A stretch of 64,000 nucleotides of DNA from Haliscomenobacter hydrossis DSM 1100 (GCF_000212735.1 NC_015512.1:79758-143757); one strand, 5' to 3'. Counted from the first letter of the stretch, positions 45,188 to 54,832 are shown. Notes: generated by a model not told the origin, from the letters alone. Numbers and translations are program-made.

Positions 45188-45931
45188 TTAGGCTATTCTT
45201 TTGATCGTTACACGTTTAACCGCTAATCCACAGCAGTTAGAACACTGCTGTTCGGTTATTTTTTGCCAACCGGCTGGAATAGTTTGGCCTTGGCACATAT
45301 TAACAACTGCGCCAATAGGCAATCCGCTAATTCTTTTAATGGTATTATAGGGGATACTGTACCCACAGCAGCCATTGCAGGAGTGTTCTGAAATTTTAAC
45401 CCAACCAATTGGTATTCTTTCCCCATTGCATATCCTTTCTTCGGCACCAGCGGGAAGGCCTTCAATTTTTTTAATCACCATCAAAGGAACATTGTACCCA
45501 CAGCAGCCATTACAATCTTCTATTGAAGACTTTATCCAACCATTGGGTATGGTTGATCCATTGCAAATCCGTTCAATGGTACCTGTGGGGAGGCCATCAA
45601 TTCTTTTGATGTTCATTTGTGGCAAACTATATCCACAACAGCCATTACATGAGCTTTCAGATTTTTTTACCCATCCTACGGGAATTCTTTGGCTGCTACA
45701 TACTGTTTGATTGGAACCTACTGGTAATCCATCAATTTTCATGATGACAATCTGAGGAACATAATAAGGAGGACAACATCCAGACCCTCTACAAATTCGT
45801 TCACCAATTTTCAACCATCCAACAGGGATTGATTCTCCGCTACAAATTGTCTTGGTTTGAGCACTTAACAGTGTTGTTGTAAGCAATGACAAGAAAATCC
45901 ATACAACTCCATTTAAAAGTAATCGATACAT
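45188..45931 (-). CDS. secreted cysteine-rich tandem-repeat protein
   Basis: A 247-residue protein with an N-terminal signal (WIFLSLLTTTLLSAQ) and five repeats of about 43 residues. Each repeat has a Cys near the start, an IP-x-GW-x-K motif, a CNGCCGY (or GSGCCPPYY, SNCCGL) cluster and an IK-x-I-x-GLP-x-G end. The invariant spacing of four cysteines per repeat suggests disulphide or metal-stabilised modules. No family recognised. Alone on its transcript in AT-rich DNA, so possibly acquired with the flanking EAD and glucan genes. Likely exported or surface-displayed. Confidence 0.7.
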   Translation of the reverse strand: MYRLLLNGVVWIFLSLLTTTLLSAQTKTICSGESIPVGWLKIGERICRGSGCCPPYYVPQIVIMKIDGLPVGSNQTVCSSQRIPVGWVKKSESSCNGCCGYSLPQMNIKRIDGLPTGTIERICNGSTIPNGWIKSSIEDCNGCCGYNVPLMVIKKIEGLPAGAEERICNGERIPIGWVKISEHSCNGCCGYSIPYNTIKRISGLPIGAVVNMCQGQTIPAGWQKITEQQCSNCCGLAVKRVTIKRIA

Positions 45932-46178
45932 AAGTTTACTATTTAATTATGAAATAATTTTTGCAAATATTTTACACGCTATCCCTTTGATTCAAGTTTC
46001 AATTTCTATTCGATATTCAAATATAAGGCGTTTTTTTATAAATTTTACGACGAATAGGTGCTTTTATTGTTGTGTTAAAAAAACAATTGAAATACTTTTA
46101 TTGCCGTTACAGGGCAAGCCAGCCTCCCCTACCCTTTTGGAATCTCTGAGCGATTTGTTTATCTTGGCTACTCAAAAT

Positions 46179-46652
46179 ATGGATATGAACAACATCCCAG
46201 CATTTGCCGCAGCCATTTTGCAGCTCATCGCCAAAGATGACTTGAAACAAGCCATTCACGATCTGCAACTATTGTTACAAGGCAGTCCGCTCCTCGACGA
46301 AGCCATCGGGCAATCGGCCCGACTGACCGACCTCATGCAACAAATCCGGCGAGGCACCATCAATGTGGATGACGCCAATGTGGAAAAAAATAAGCTGCGT
46401 TATGCTTTGATCGACCTAGTGCGGGAAGTGGAGGAACAGGCAGAAAGTAATCCAGCACTTAAGCAGCAGGTGGAAGGGGTGCTGAATGCACAGGTAGCTG
46501 GGAAGCGGAACCAGATGACGGTGACGGGGAATGGGAACATCGCCATCCAGGATGTGCAGGGTAGTGAGATTAAGATACAAACGGGGGGGACAGTGCAGCA
46601 GGCGGAGAAGATTTATAATATTGAGAAGATTGATAATGCGGATTTTTCGTGA
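46179..46652 (+). CDS. effector-associated-domain (EAD11-like) protein
   Basis: Start set at ATG 46179 (MDMNNIPAF); the frame runs further upstream through AT-rich DNA without family signature. 157 residues: an all-helical domain (LIAKDDLKQAIHDLQLLLQG, then RGTINVDDANVEKNKLRYALIDLV) matching effector-associated domain 11, then a beta-rich tail TVTGNGNIAIQDVQGSEIKI. EADs are adaptor domains in bacterial STAND/CHAT/caspase networks. The GNGNI..QDVQGS tail recurs in EAD and VMAP-type proteins. It could link the caspase or CHAT proteins here to partners through homotypic contacts. Confidence 0.7.
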   Translation: MDMNNIPAFAAAILQLIAKDDLKQAIHDLQLLLQGSPLLDEAIGQSARLTDLMQQIRRGTINVDDANVEKNKLRYALIDLVREVEEQAESNPALKQQVEGVLNAQVAGKRNQMTVTGNGNIAIQDVQGSEIKIQTGGTVQQAEKIYNIEKIDNADFS

Positions 46653-46701
46653 GTTCATATCGTATACTACTCCAATTTTGACAAACCACAACAGGTTAGA
46701 C

Positions 46702-48135
46702 TCATCGCCTATTCATGACATAGGTTACACCCATTCTAAAATCGAAATCAGGAATGTCTTGTTCAGCTGCACCCCTTAAATATTTTGCGACATACAAAGC
46801 TTCTGCATAGAAGCGAGTCCTTCTGATATTTGCCCCGAAAAACTCGTTTGCATGAAACAAAAAAGGCATCCAGCGAAATCCCCCACCGACCAAAATTCTA
46901 TTTTGCCAGAAATAATTCGTGTTAATGCTTACTGTTTTACCAGCTAATGAAAGTTCACCGGTTAAATATGGCATCACTCTAAATTTGTTTTTTGCTGGAG
47001 CTTTAAGGCCAAACTTTGGGACAAAACCAAATGTCCAGGCGTTAAAATCAGGAATAAAAAAATTTGTCTTTCGCCAAGAAAAATCAGCCCACATTTCACT
47101 CCAAAATGGTGAATAGTCGAGGAAATGGGATTCTTTATAAAACTCTGTGCCAATCCGATAATCACTTTTCGGTCTCCAACTCCAAGCGGGGTCATATCTC
47201 AAAAATTCAGTCCATTGATAAAGGGTATAAAATCTTAGATTCCCAAATTTATTAAAAGGCCGCCACTCGAGTCCTATTCCCATATCTAATCTATCCTCCC
47301 AATTTATATCTCTTTGAGCCTTAAGGAGAGCTGTAAAATATGGATCAGGAAGCGAAATTTTTGTTGGAATCATTTTTGACAACCGAGGGAAAAAGAACCT
47401 GAACTCATTCCAGGTAGACCCACCATTATAGCCTACTCTGAAAAAATTGCTCTTTCTGCCTGAATAATCTCCAAAAAACTGAACAAGATGATGATTTGAT
47501 TCTAAAAACGAAGCAGGTTCGTTTTGCCCTTTGGTGGGCAAATTTCCTTTTTCAAAAACAATATCGTCCAAGAAAAACCAAACTTGATCTTTACCGAAAT
47601 TATGTTCAAGATCAATAACAAAACAAAAACCCTCAATAAGACCACTTAGATTTTTTTTATCCAGATTGATTGTAAATTGTTTCCATGTGGTATCCAATTT
47701 CAACCATTGACTTTCAACGGCAGGTTTTAAACTTTCGGTGGAATCGGGTGCACCACCAACTTTAAATTTCACTCTTTCTCCCCCGGCTTTACCTCTACAC
47801 CAAAATGTAAGCACTAATAATTGGTCGTTTTTAATGTTGAGTTTCTTAATAATATTCACTGGTTCTCCAGGATTTGATTTCCAATTGGCAGCCACCCACC
47901 CGTTCGAACTTTTAGCAACATCAAAACCAATTCGAATGCAGGTTTCTCCATCCTTCGGATTTCCTTGCCATGCGTCATCAATAAATAAACCTTCACCATC
48001 TGGCATTCTATCACTTAGTCGCCATAAGTAATTAAACTTCCCTTTGGCTTCCTGGTAGATTGGAAGGATCGGATTTTGGGCTGAAAGAAAAAGAAATATG
48101 AATTTAAAGCAAATCAGGCTTAAGAGCTTTCTCAT
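46702..48135 (-). CDS. exported carbohydrate-binding-like domain plus outer-membrane barrel protein
   Basis: Start placed at ATG 48135, giving MRKLLSLICFKFIFLFLSAQ as signal peptide and leaving a 16-base gap to the upstream stop; the 12-codon longer frame overlaps that gene. 477 residues: an N-terminal jelly-roll-like domain of the type repeated in this operon (LVLTFWCRGKAGGERVKFKV, WKQFTINLDKKNLS), then a region of alternating strands rich in aromatic residues ending FRMGVTYVMNRR, typical of a transmembrane beta-barrel. Possibly an exporter or receptor for glucan. Last gene of the operon. Confidence 0.7.
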   Translation of the reverse strand: MRKLLSLICFKFIFLFLSAQNPILPIYQEAKGKFNYLWRLSDRMPDGEGLFIDDAWQGNPKDGETCIRIGFDVAKSSNGWVAANWKSNPGEPVNIIKKLNIKNDQLLVLTFWCRGKAGGERVKFKVGGAPDSTESLKPAVESQWLKLDTTWKQFTINLDKKNLSGLIEGFCFVIDLEHNFGKDQVWFFLDDIVFEKGNLPTKGQNEPASFLESNHHLVQFFGDYSGRKSNFFRVGYNGGSTWNEFRFFFPRLSKMIPTKISLPDPYFTALLKAQRDINWEDRLDMGIGLEWRPFNKFGNLRFYTLYQWTEFLRYDPAWSWRPKSDYRIGTEFYKESHFLDYSPFWSEMWADFSWRKTNFFIPDFNAWTFGFVPKFGLKAPAKNKFRVMPYLTGELSLAGKTVSINTNYFWQNRILVGGGFRWMPFLFHANEFFGANIRRTRFYAEALYVAKYLRGAAEQDIPDFDFRMGVTYVMNRR

Positions 48136-48151
48136 GGGTAGGGGTTGTGAT

Positions 48152-48745
48152 TTATTTATCTGAATATTCAATCATAATTTCATCAATAAAGGCCCATATT
48201 ACAGGCCTTCCCTGGTTCTTTAATGTACTGATCATAAATAATACTGAAGCACTAACATCTGAAAGGTCTTCGGTGGAAATATCTAATCTTATTTGTTCCC
48301 ATAAGTCCTTTTGAAGTTTCTTTTCGCCTCCCGTTGGAAAAGGTATACTTCCCATTCCTCCAAATTTATATTGTAATATTTCGCCTCCATCTTTGCCTTT
48401 AGCCCAAAATGTCAAATACAGTTTTCCTTTACCAGGAGTAACCCCTAATGACTTGTAGATATTTATTCCTGGGTTTGAAATCCAATGAATCCCTGCAAAG
48501 CCTTGCTTTGCATCTTCTGCTTTATACCCAAGACGAATACAAGTTGAAGTTTGATATGGCGCTGAATTCCAATTCGATTGAAAGTAAATACCATCTCCAT
48601 TCGGAATTCTCAGGGTAGGCTGCCAAGGGTATTGAAACATTTGGCTGTCATCCCTATAAATATAGAGTTGCTTTGCAGATTGGGAATTTCCTTCAACTAC
48701 ATGGAGTAAATTGAGGAAAGTTATAAAGAGGAAATACTTTTTCAT
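48152..48745 (-). CDS. secreted carbohydrate-binding-like domain protein
   Basis: A 197-residue protein with signal peptide MKKYFLFITFLNLLHVVEGN and one jelly-roll-like domain (TSTCIRLGYKAEDAKQGFAG, LTFWAKGKDGGE, IRLDISTEDLSDV, WAFIDEIMIEY). The same domain is found in the neighbouring GH17-like, lipoprotein and barrel proteins. Its start overlaps the stop of the GH17-like gene by 4 bases, so translation is coupled. Predicted periplasmic or surface-associated, probably binding the operon's polysaccharide. Confidence 0.7.
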   Translation of the reverse strand: MKKYFLFITFLNLLHVVEGNSQSAKQLYIYRDDSQMFQYPWQPTLRIPNGDGIYFQSNWNSAPYQTSTCIRLGYKAEDAKQGFAGIHWISNPGINIYKSLGVTPGKGKLYLTFWAKGKDGGEILQYKFGGMGSIPFPTGGEKKLQKDLWEQIRLDISTEDLSDVSASVLFMISTLKNQGRPVIWAFIDEIMIEYSDK

Positions 48746-50910
48746 TTTACTTCATATTTTATGTCATCAAGAAAAAGAGTAACCTGCTTTTGGAATTGAT
48801 TTTGTTGTCCTTCAGCCATTAAGCAAAACCCACCCACTACATTTGACAAATTTTCGTTTGCCAAACTGATGGAATATTGTTTCCATTTATTTGATAGGGT
48901 AACTGTATCACTTACAGGAAATGGGATGCTATCACTGCCATTTCCAACCCCGCCAACTCTAAATGTAACCCTTTCTTTTCCTTTTAGCCCTTTAGCCCAA
49001 AAAGTAAGAATCACCGATTGGTTATTTTTAACAATCAATTTTCGAGTCAAATTGATTCCTGGTCCATTCCAGCTGTTATTTGCCAGCCAGTAAATACCCC
49101 CCCAAGGTTGTGACGATTTTAGAAAGGGAATGGTTATTTTCATTGCCATCTCTCCTGATCGTGGTGTGCTGCAATCACAGGCAGAAAGTTTGATGCCACT
49201 TTTGGATGGTCCCATAAATCCGGATGGATAAAAATTACCAAGGCTTATCAAAGTGTTATTTGAGGATACTTCACTCTTTCGCTTTTGTTTTATTACTGAG
49301 ATTGGTTTACTTGGCCACTCATCATAAATAACAAATAGATTGCTGATTTCTTTTGATTGTTTAGCGAACGCTACATTATTCTTACTTGTATTTTTTGGCC
49401 AGTATTGAAGAGCCTGTATTGGTAATAAGACACTATTCAAGTCATGCTTTGCCGTTCTGTTGGAGAAATGATAGCCCCAGGACTGGCCAAGTCCATCAGT
49501 ACCTTCCATTTTCCATAATTCGTCGAAAGCATCAAAAAACATAAATTCTACGTTGTTTTTGTTCGCAAGACTTAGGAATTCCAACAAGAACTTTCTTTGG
49601 TTGGGAAGGGATGGCACTGCCTTACCGATTATTCCCCCCTTTGATGGCCATCCCGTTTCGCCGATAATTAGTCTTTTATTCTCTTTAGGGAATTTTTGTC
49701 TGAGGAATTTCTGAACAGAAAGGTAAGTGTCTACTGTAAATTTAGCCGCTCCATTTATGGACCTCCCATTCCAACTGGGATATATGTGGATCAACAAAAC
49801 ATCAAGTTCTTTAATGATATCCCTCATACCGGGTTTGAATCCGGTTATTTGATTTGTAAAATCCCATTCAAAAAGATGCGTATGTGTCTCTGCCGTAGAA
49901 ATCGGTAGTGTTTTATCTTTTATTTCCTGTTTAACCGTTCGAATATGATTCAATAAATATCTCGTTGCCGCCTCTTTATCCTTTTCATGTCGAAGGTAAT
50001 ATTCATTTCCAACTATAAGGCCATCCAATTGCGGAACTGTATCAGCTAGTGAAATTAGTGCAGCAATTTCTTTTTGATCTTCTTTTTGGACACCATCGAT
50101 CCAGGCTCCAGCAAACACTTTTAAATTATGTCTCTTTGCTAAGCCAGGAACTACACTATTAACTCCAGTTGCGGCATAAGTTCGGATTGTATTACAACTT
50201 TGGGACAACCTGAATAAATCTTCCTGAATTTCTTTGTGTGTTGGAAGATAGATGGTGCCAGGCATTTGGCAATCTCTGAAAGGGCTATAACCAATACCTT
50301 TTATCAATGCAGAGGAAGCACTTGGCCGTAATTCAATACTTCTGATTGGCCATACAGCATGTTCTGGGGCGGATATAGAAATACTGAAATTACCCGACTT
50401 AGGAACTACCACCGTAGTCAAGATGCTGTCATGGGCGGGTATAAACAGACCGTTCTTTGTCAATTGGCATGCACCTAAATTAAACAATGGCCGATTGTTT
50501 ATTTTTACCGAAAAAGTGGGATTTTGCTTAGAAAAAACTGCTTTACCATTAAAAGGGAATGATGTTATTTTGAGTGTATAAACAGTTGAAGCGTACTGAT
50601 TTTTAAGAAAAATATTTGCCTTGAGTTGGCCACCTTTCCAGTTGATTTGAGTACAAGAAGAATCTGCACCTAACAAAAGAGCTAGAGCCATTTTTTTTGA
50701 AAAAAGGTTATCACAAAAAGCAGATGAATCTGTGGCAATCATGGTGCCATTTCCTAGCACTTTTAACTTAGCTAGTTCTAACTTGATTACTTTGTCGTTC
50801 TTTTTTGGGGCTTCTTTTTTACTGGGCTTAGAATCACATGAACAAATAGCCAGTATTAGAAGGATTATCATTCCTGAAAAGAAGGATAGGTGGTTTTGCT
50901 TAGTTCCCAT
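48742..50910 (-). CDS. lipoprotein GH17-like glucan hydrolase/transglycosylase with C-terminal binding domain
   Basis: 722 residues beginning with a lipoprotein signal (ILLILAICSC). The central TIM-barrel (about 205-480) has GIGYSPFRDCQMPG, SQSCNTIRTYAATG, the likely acid/base Glu in VGNEYYLR and the likely nucleophile Glu in IGETGWPSKGG, a pattern matching GH17 beta-1,3-glucan-active enzymes. The C-terminal region (from about 570) carries the operon's jelly-roll-like domain with LTFWAKGLKGKERVTFRVG. Probably remodels or cleaves a beta-glucan at the cell surface. Confidence 0.85.
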   Translation of the reverse strand: MGTKQNHLSFFSGMIILLILAICSCDSKPSKKEAPKKNDKVIKLELAKLKVLGNGTMIATDSSAFCDNLFSKKMALALLLGADSSCTQINWKGGQLKANIFLKNQYASTVYTLKITSFPFNGKAVFSKQNPTFSVKINNRPLFNLGACQLTKNGLFIPAHDSILTTVVVPKSGNFSISISAPEHAVWPIRSIELRPSASSALIKGIGYSPFRDCQMPGTIYLPTHKEIQEDLFRLSQSCNTIRTYAATGVNSVVPGLAKRHNLKVFAGAWIDGVQKEDQKEIAALISLADTVPQLDGLIVGNEYYLRHEKDKEAATRYLLNHIRTVKQEIKDKTLPISTAETHTHLFEWDFTNQITGFKPGMRDIIKELDVLLIHIYPSWNGRSINGAAKFTVDTYLSVQKFLRQKFPKENKRLIIGETGWPSKGGIIGKAVPSLPNQRKFLLEFLSLANKNNVEFMFFDAFDELWKMEGTDGLGQSWGYHFSNRTAKHDLNSVLLPIQALQYWPKNTSKNNVAFAKQSKEISNLFVIYDEWPSKPISVIKQKRKSEVSSNNTLISLGNFYPSGFMGPSKSGIKLSACDCSTPRSGEMAMKITIPFLKSSQPWGGIYWLANNSWNGPGINLTRKLIVKNNQSVILTFWAKGLKGKERVTFRVGGVGNGSDSIPFPVSDTVTLSNKWKQYSISLANENLSNVVGGFCLMAEGQQNQFQKQVTLFLDDIKYEVK

Positions 50911-50937
50911 GGTGATGCTCTGTTTTTATGCATTACT

Positions 50938-51771
50938 TTATTTAGCTTTTGTCACACGTACATTAAACCGAAAAGATTGGATCATCCACTTTCCGTCTCG
51001 GTTTTTGGTAAATAGCCATTCACTAATCAAGTCCTTGTCTGGAGCTGGATACTCTCTTATTTCACCAGATTCTAAACTGTATCTCCCTTTACTTCGACTC
51101 GTAAAACATATTGACGTTTTAGATGAATGATCTTCACATTGACAGGAAGGTTCAATGTTGTAATTCTGTGGAAGTTCAAAATCGAATTCTTCAAAAAGAT
51201 CACGGTATCTTTCGTTTGGCGTCCAACTATCTTGTGTTTCCGCATCAATTATTTTTGCATCAGGGCTAAAAATTTGATTAATGAGGTCTAAATCTTCATT
51301 CTCCACTGCTTCAGCTTCACTTTTGATGGTTGCAACCAGTTCTCTTTTAAGCCTAGAACCCAAAAAATGGGCTTTATATGTTAGTCCAGTACAATCTTTG
51401 GTGAGTGAAATAAAAATGAAAATAATAGTAAATATACTACCGATAGCAACAAGCCATTTTTTAAATCGTCTATATGGTTCTATAATTGAATCAAATTCTG
51501 ATGATGATAAGTCTAACCAAGAATCAATTAAGGAAAGGATATCAGCACATAATTTTCTATTCTCGGCCATTAAAAATTCGTCTGATAACACCCCCACTAG
51601 TCCCTTAAATTTCAAATAATTGTGCTGAAACATTAGCGCACTTATTATTTTATTTTGGTACTTATTAGGTTGGGCACTTTCCCTTAAATATTTTAACGCC
51701 TCTTCACTTTGGGCCTGTTCTAAAAGCTTTTTGGCCTCTCCAAGAATTTCAGCTAATTTTATTGCTCCCAT
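50938..51771 (-). CDS. membrane protein with EAD-like N-terminus and NTF2/SnoaL-like C-terminus
   Basis: 277 residues: an all-helical domain of about 100 residues (LAEILGEAKKLLEQAQSEEA through AENRKLCADILSLID) similar in pattern to effector-associated domains, one membrane helix (WLVAIGSIFTIIFIFISL, about 109-126), and an alpha/beta C-terminal region (EAVENEDLDLINQIFSPDAK; EWLFTKNRDGKWMIQSF) suggesting an NTF2/SnoaL-like fold outside the membrane. It lies between the lipoprotein and GH17-like genes with 8- and 27-base gaps. An EAD-like adaptor embedded in an export operon is unusual; assignment is tentative. Confidence 0.55.
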   Translation of the reverse strand: MGAIKLAEILGEAKKLLEQAQSEEALKYLRESAQPNKYQNKIISALMFQHNYLKFKGLVGVLSDEFLMAENRKLCADILSLIDSWLDLSSSEFDSIIEPYRRFKKWLVAIGSIFTIIFIFISLTKDCTGLTYKAHFLGSRLKRELVATIKSEAEAVENEDLDLINQIFSPDAKIIDAETQDSWTPNERYRDLFEEFDFELPQNYNIEPSCQCEDHSSKTSICFTSRSKGRYSLESGEIREYPAPDKDLISEWLFTKNRDGKWMIQSFRFNVRVTKAK

Positions 51772-51779
51772 TTCTCTAT

Positions 51780-52937
51780 TTATTTTGCGAATTCAATATC
51801 ATCAAGATAAATCACTGCACCACTTCGGTTGTCATCCTTGGCACTTGCCCAGCCAAAGCCACCAATAACGTGAGATAAATCTCGGTCTTGGAGGTTAATC
51901 TCATACTTCTTCCACTCAGTTGCTAGGGTAACCAAACCTGTAGATTTCTTTTTGGCAGAATCAGGGTGTATTCCAGTTATACCTCCCACAAAAAATTCTG
52001 CTTTCTCCCCCCCTTTTTTGCCCCTGACCCAAAAAATTAGTTTGGTATAAGCGCGAAGATCCAAGGATATAGGATTGTCTCCCCAGTTTTTTTCAGGATA
52101 TTGCCAATAAATACCTGCCCAACCTTGACTCCCAAGAGCTGAATAGGAAATTTTCATGCAGAAATCTCCTGAATGGGGCTTATCTTTAGAATCTGCATCA
52201 AAAACAATGTCTGTAAGATCTCCCATCCATCCTGAAGGGGTAAACTTGGAAAATACATTAACTGCTGGAAGTGTATCCACCGCAGGAATTTCACCTTTTC
52301 TAAACTCGATACTATCCAGGAAAAATGTTGCCCCAGAAGGGTTAAGCTGTTTGGTAATAACCCATGTAAAACCGCCACTTATGTGCGACAGGTCTTTACC
52401 TCGCAGATCAATTGTATACCTCTTCCATATGGAATCAAGTCCAATGGCACCAGTAGATGATGGATTTACATTGGTATCGGGATAAGCACCTTTGATTCCT
52501 CCTACTTGAAATTCGACCTTTTCTTTTCCCAATTTTCCTCTTGCCCAAAAGCTCAAGTAGGTATATCCGGTCAAATTGGCGGCAAGACCATTCTTAGCCC
52601 AATTATCAGGTGGACATTGCCAAACTAAACCAGTCCAGCCTAATTTTCCTTTTGGCTGGTAGGCAATTTTTATACAATCCGATCCCGAAAAGGGCATTTC
52701 GCGGGATTGATGATTGATTTCAAAATCATCATAGTCTCCCATTTTTCCTGATGGTGTAAATACTTTTATTACGTTAACAGCCTGACTGGTATCAAAGCTA
52801 CAAACGGAAACAGGTCCAAATTCAGAATCACCCAAACAGCCGTTGAAAGTCAACAGAATTGGAAGAGACATAACAACACTAAGTCGGAACAGGTGGGTGG
52901 AGATTACATTTAGATGGAAGTCAGAGTATTTCTTCAT
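51780..52937 (-). CDS. lipoprotein with two carbohydrate-binding-like domains
   Basis: 385 residues. The N-terminus has a hydrophobic stretch ending LLTFNGC, a probable lipobox, then two tandem jelly-roll-like domains of about 165 residues each (YLSFWARGKLGKEKVEFQVG; LIFWVRGKKGGEKAEFFVGG) with shared ends IDLRGKDLSHISGGFTWV and INLQDRDLSHVIGGFGWA. First gene of the operon. Probably lipid-anchored and polysaccharide binding. Low GC relative to flanks suggests the operon was imported as a unit. Confidence 0.75.
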   Translation of the reverse strand: MKKYSDFHLNVISTHLFRLSVVMSLPILLTFNGCLGDSEFGPVSVCSFDTSQAVNVIKVFTPSGKMGDYDDFEINHQSREMPFSGSDCIKIAYQPKGKLGWTGLVWQCPPDNWAKNGLAANLTGYTYLSFWARGKLGKEKVEFQVGGIKGAYPDTNVNPSSTGAIGLDSIWKRYTIDLRGKDLSHISGGFTWVITKQLNPSGATFFLDSIEFRKGEIPAVDTLPAVNVFSKFTPSGWMGDLTDIVFDADSKDKPHSGDFCMKISYSALGSQGWAGIYWQYPEKNWGDNPISLDLRAYTKLIFWVRGKKGGEKAEFFVGGITGIHPDSAKKKSTGLVTLATEWKKYEINLQDRDLSHVIGGFGWASAKDDNRSGAVIYLDDIEFAK

Positions 52938-53261
52938 GCTTCTGTATTTAATGATTAATACATAATAATGGCTCTGCTTTTATTGCTGAATAAAGCTTTC
53001 GGCAATAAAAACAAAACAAATACTTAGATTTTTTCTATGCTCTTACTTCTAAAAAAGAATTTAACAAAAATAAAAATTTACTACGCAATAAAAAATAGAT
53101 CTAATGAATTAATTTTCAGTTAATTCTAAAAATAAAAATTTGTCTTTTGGTCTTATCTCAAAATATTCAGGCAGCACCTTAAGTAAAACATTTTAAAACA
53201 ATTTATTTACCAGAAACGAAACATACCCTCATAGCCTTAACTAACTTCTCGATTTGAGCAG

Positions 53262-53886
53262 CACATTGACGCCATTGAGCACATTGACGCCATTGAGTAC
53301 ATTGACTCTATTGGACACATTGACGCCATTGGACACATTGACGCCATTGGACACATTGACGCCATTGGACACATTGACGCCATTGGACACATTGACGCCA
53401 TTGGACACATTGACGCCATTGGACACATTGACGCCATTGGACACATTGACGCCATTGGACACATTGACGCCATTGGACACATTGACGCCATTGGACACAT
53501 TGACGCCATTGAACACATTGATACCATTGGACACATTGACGCCATTGGACACATTGACGCCATTGGACACATTGACGCCATTGGACACATTGACGCCATT
53601 GAACACATTGATGCCATTGGACACATTGACGCCATTGGACACATTGATGCCATTGGACACATTGATGCCATTGGACACATTGATGCCATTGGACACATTG
53701 ATGCCATTGGACACATTGATGCCATTGGACACATTGACGCCATTGGACACATTGACGCCATTGGACACATTGACGCCATTGGACACATTGATGCCATTGG
53801 ACACATTGACGCCATTGGACACATTGACGCCATTGGACACATTGACGCCATTGGACACATTGACGCCATTGGACACATTGACGCCA
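53262..53886. repeat. 18 bp tandem repeat array, about 35 units (probable centromere)
   Basis: Unit TTGGACACATTGACGCCA repeated continuously; variants are GACGCC/GATGCC/GATACC and GGACAC/GAACAC/GAGCAC. Edge units are more divergent, and several units show clusters of GATGCC (about 53610-53730). The array ends about 150 bases before parA. Arrays of short direct repeats next to parA/parB operons serve as partition sites (parS/parC) and ParB-type operators in many plasmids. Long open frames on both strands are a by-product of the 18 bp period. Confidence 0.9.
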
Positions 53887-53969
53887 AATACTATCAATGG
53901 AACCTTGGAAGTATAGACCGCATTGACGCCAAATACTATCAATGGAACCTTGGAAGTATAGACCGCATT
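53880..53969 (+). repeat. two perfect 45 bp direct repeats upstream of parA
   Basis: The 45-base unit starting GACGCCAAATACTATCAATG occurs twice in exact tandem (53880-53924 and 53925-53969), directly after the 18 bp array, followed by further GCATTGAC pieces up to 54010. It spans the likely parA promoter/operator. No mismatches between the copies, implying recent duplication. Confidence 0.85.
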
Positions 53970-54042
53970 GACTACCTTTGTAGTCAAGGTGGCATTGACG
54001 GCATTGATCGTCAATACCAGGCGGTTTCAAAACTACAAAAAA

Positions 54043-54804
54043 ATGGCAACAATCATCGCAATGGCCAACCACAAGGGTGGCGTTGGCAAAACAACCTCGG
54101 TGCAGAATTTGGCCGCAGGTTTGGCCCGGCGCGGGTACCGGGCACTGATGGTGGACTTTGACCCACAATCCAATCTATCGGACGCCTTTGGCTGTGCGGA
54201 TCCAGAAATAGGGATTTACGATGCCATGATTGGCGAGGCGGCTACACCGATTGTCACAATTAGCGAAAACCTGGATCTGGTACCCTCCCACATTGGGTTG
54301 GCCAATGCCGACATCCAGTTTAGCACCAAAATTGGGCGCGAAAAAATTCTGGATGGCTTGCTGAATAAAATCCGGGACAATTACGACTACATCTTCATTG
54401 ATTGCCCCCCATCGCTGGGTTTGTTGACGATCAATGCCTTTTCCACAGCAAATGAAATCTACATTCCGCTGGATGCCGAGTACTTCAGCATGCGGGGTTT
54501 GGACAGTTTGCAGGAACTGATCAGTGAGATTCAGCAGCACGTCAATCCGAATCTGAAGATTGGCGGGGTGTTTTTTACCAAATTCGACCCACGGCAAACG
54601 CTCAAGAAGGACGTGGAGGTCATCATCCGCGAACGGTTTGGGGGGCTGGTCTACAACACCCGCATCAGCAACAACGTAGCCGTAGCGGAAGCGCAGGCGC
54701 AGGGCATCGACGTGTTTGAGTACAACAAACGCGCCAAGGCAGCGAAAGAATACGATGTGATGGTAGAGGAAATGTTGAGTCGTTATCCCGTGAAAGTCAA
54801 GTAA
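54043..54804 (+). CDS. parA: plasmid partition ATPase ParA
   Basis: Start set at ATG 54043 (MATIIAMANHKGG), since the 25 earlier in-frame codons fall in repeat-derived DNA. 253 residues with the deviant Walker A KGGVGKTT (residues 11-18), Walker A' MVDFDPQSNLS, and Walker B IFIDCPPSLG; TINAFSTANEIYIPLDAEYFSM is typical of small type Ib ParA/Soj proteins. It lacks an N-terminal HTH. It drives segregation of the replicon by forming ATP-dependent nucleoid gradients with ParB bound to the centromere array just upstream. Confidence 0.95.
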   Translation: MATIIAMANHKGGVGKTTSVQNLAAGLARRGYRALMVDFDPQSNLSDAFGCADPEIGIYDAMIGEAATPIVTISENLDLVPSHIGLANADIQFSTKIGREKILDGLLNKIRDNYDYIFIDCPPSLGLLTINAFSTANEIYIPLDAEYFSMRGLDSLQELISEIQQHVNPNLKIGGVFFTKFDPRQTLKKDVEVIIRERFGGLVYNTRISNNVAVAEAQAQGIDVFEYNKRAKAAKEYDVMVEEMLSRYPVKVK

Positions 54805-54832
54805 TTTATCAAGCAGGTAAACAACCCAAAAT

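Noticed and set aside
53237..54168. Long repetitive open frames (MASMCP, NGVNVS, TPLDTL, WRQCVQ units) on both strands
   Set aside because: The 18 bp period keeps five of six frames open; placement before parA and the simple-repeat composition make a centromere array far more likely.
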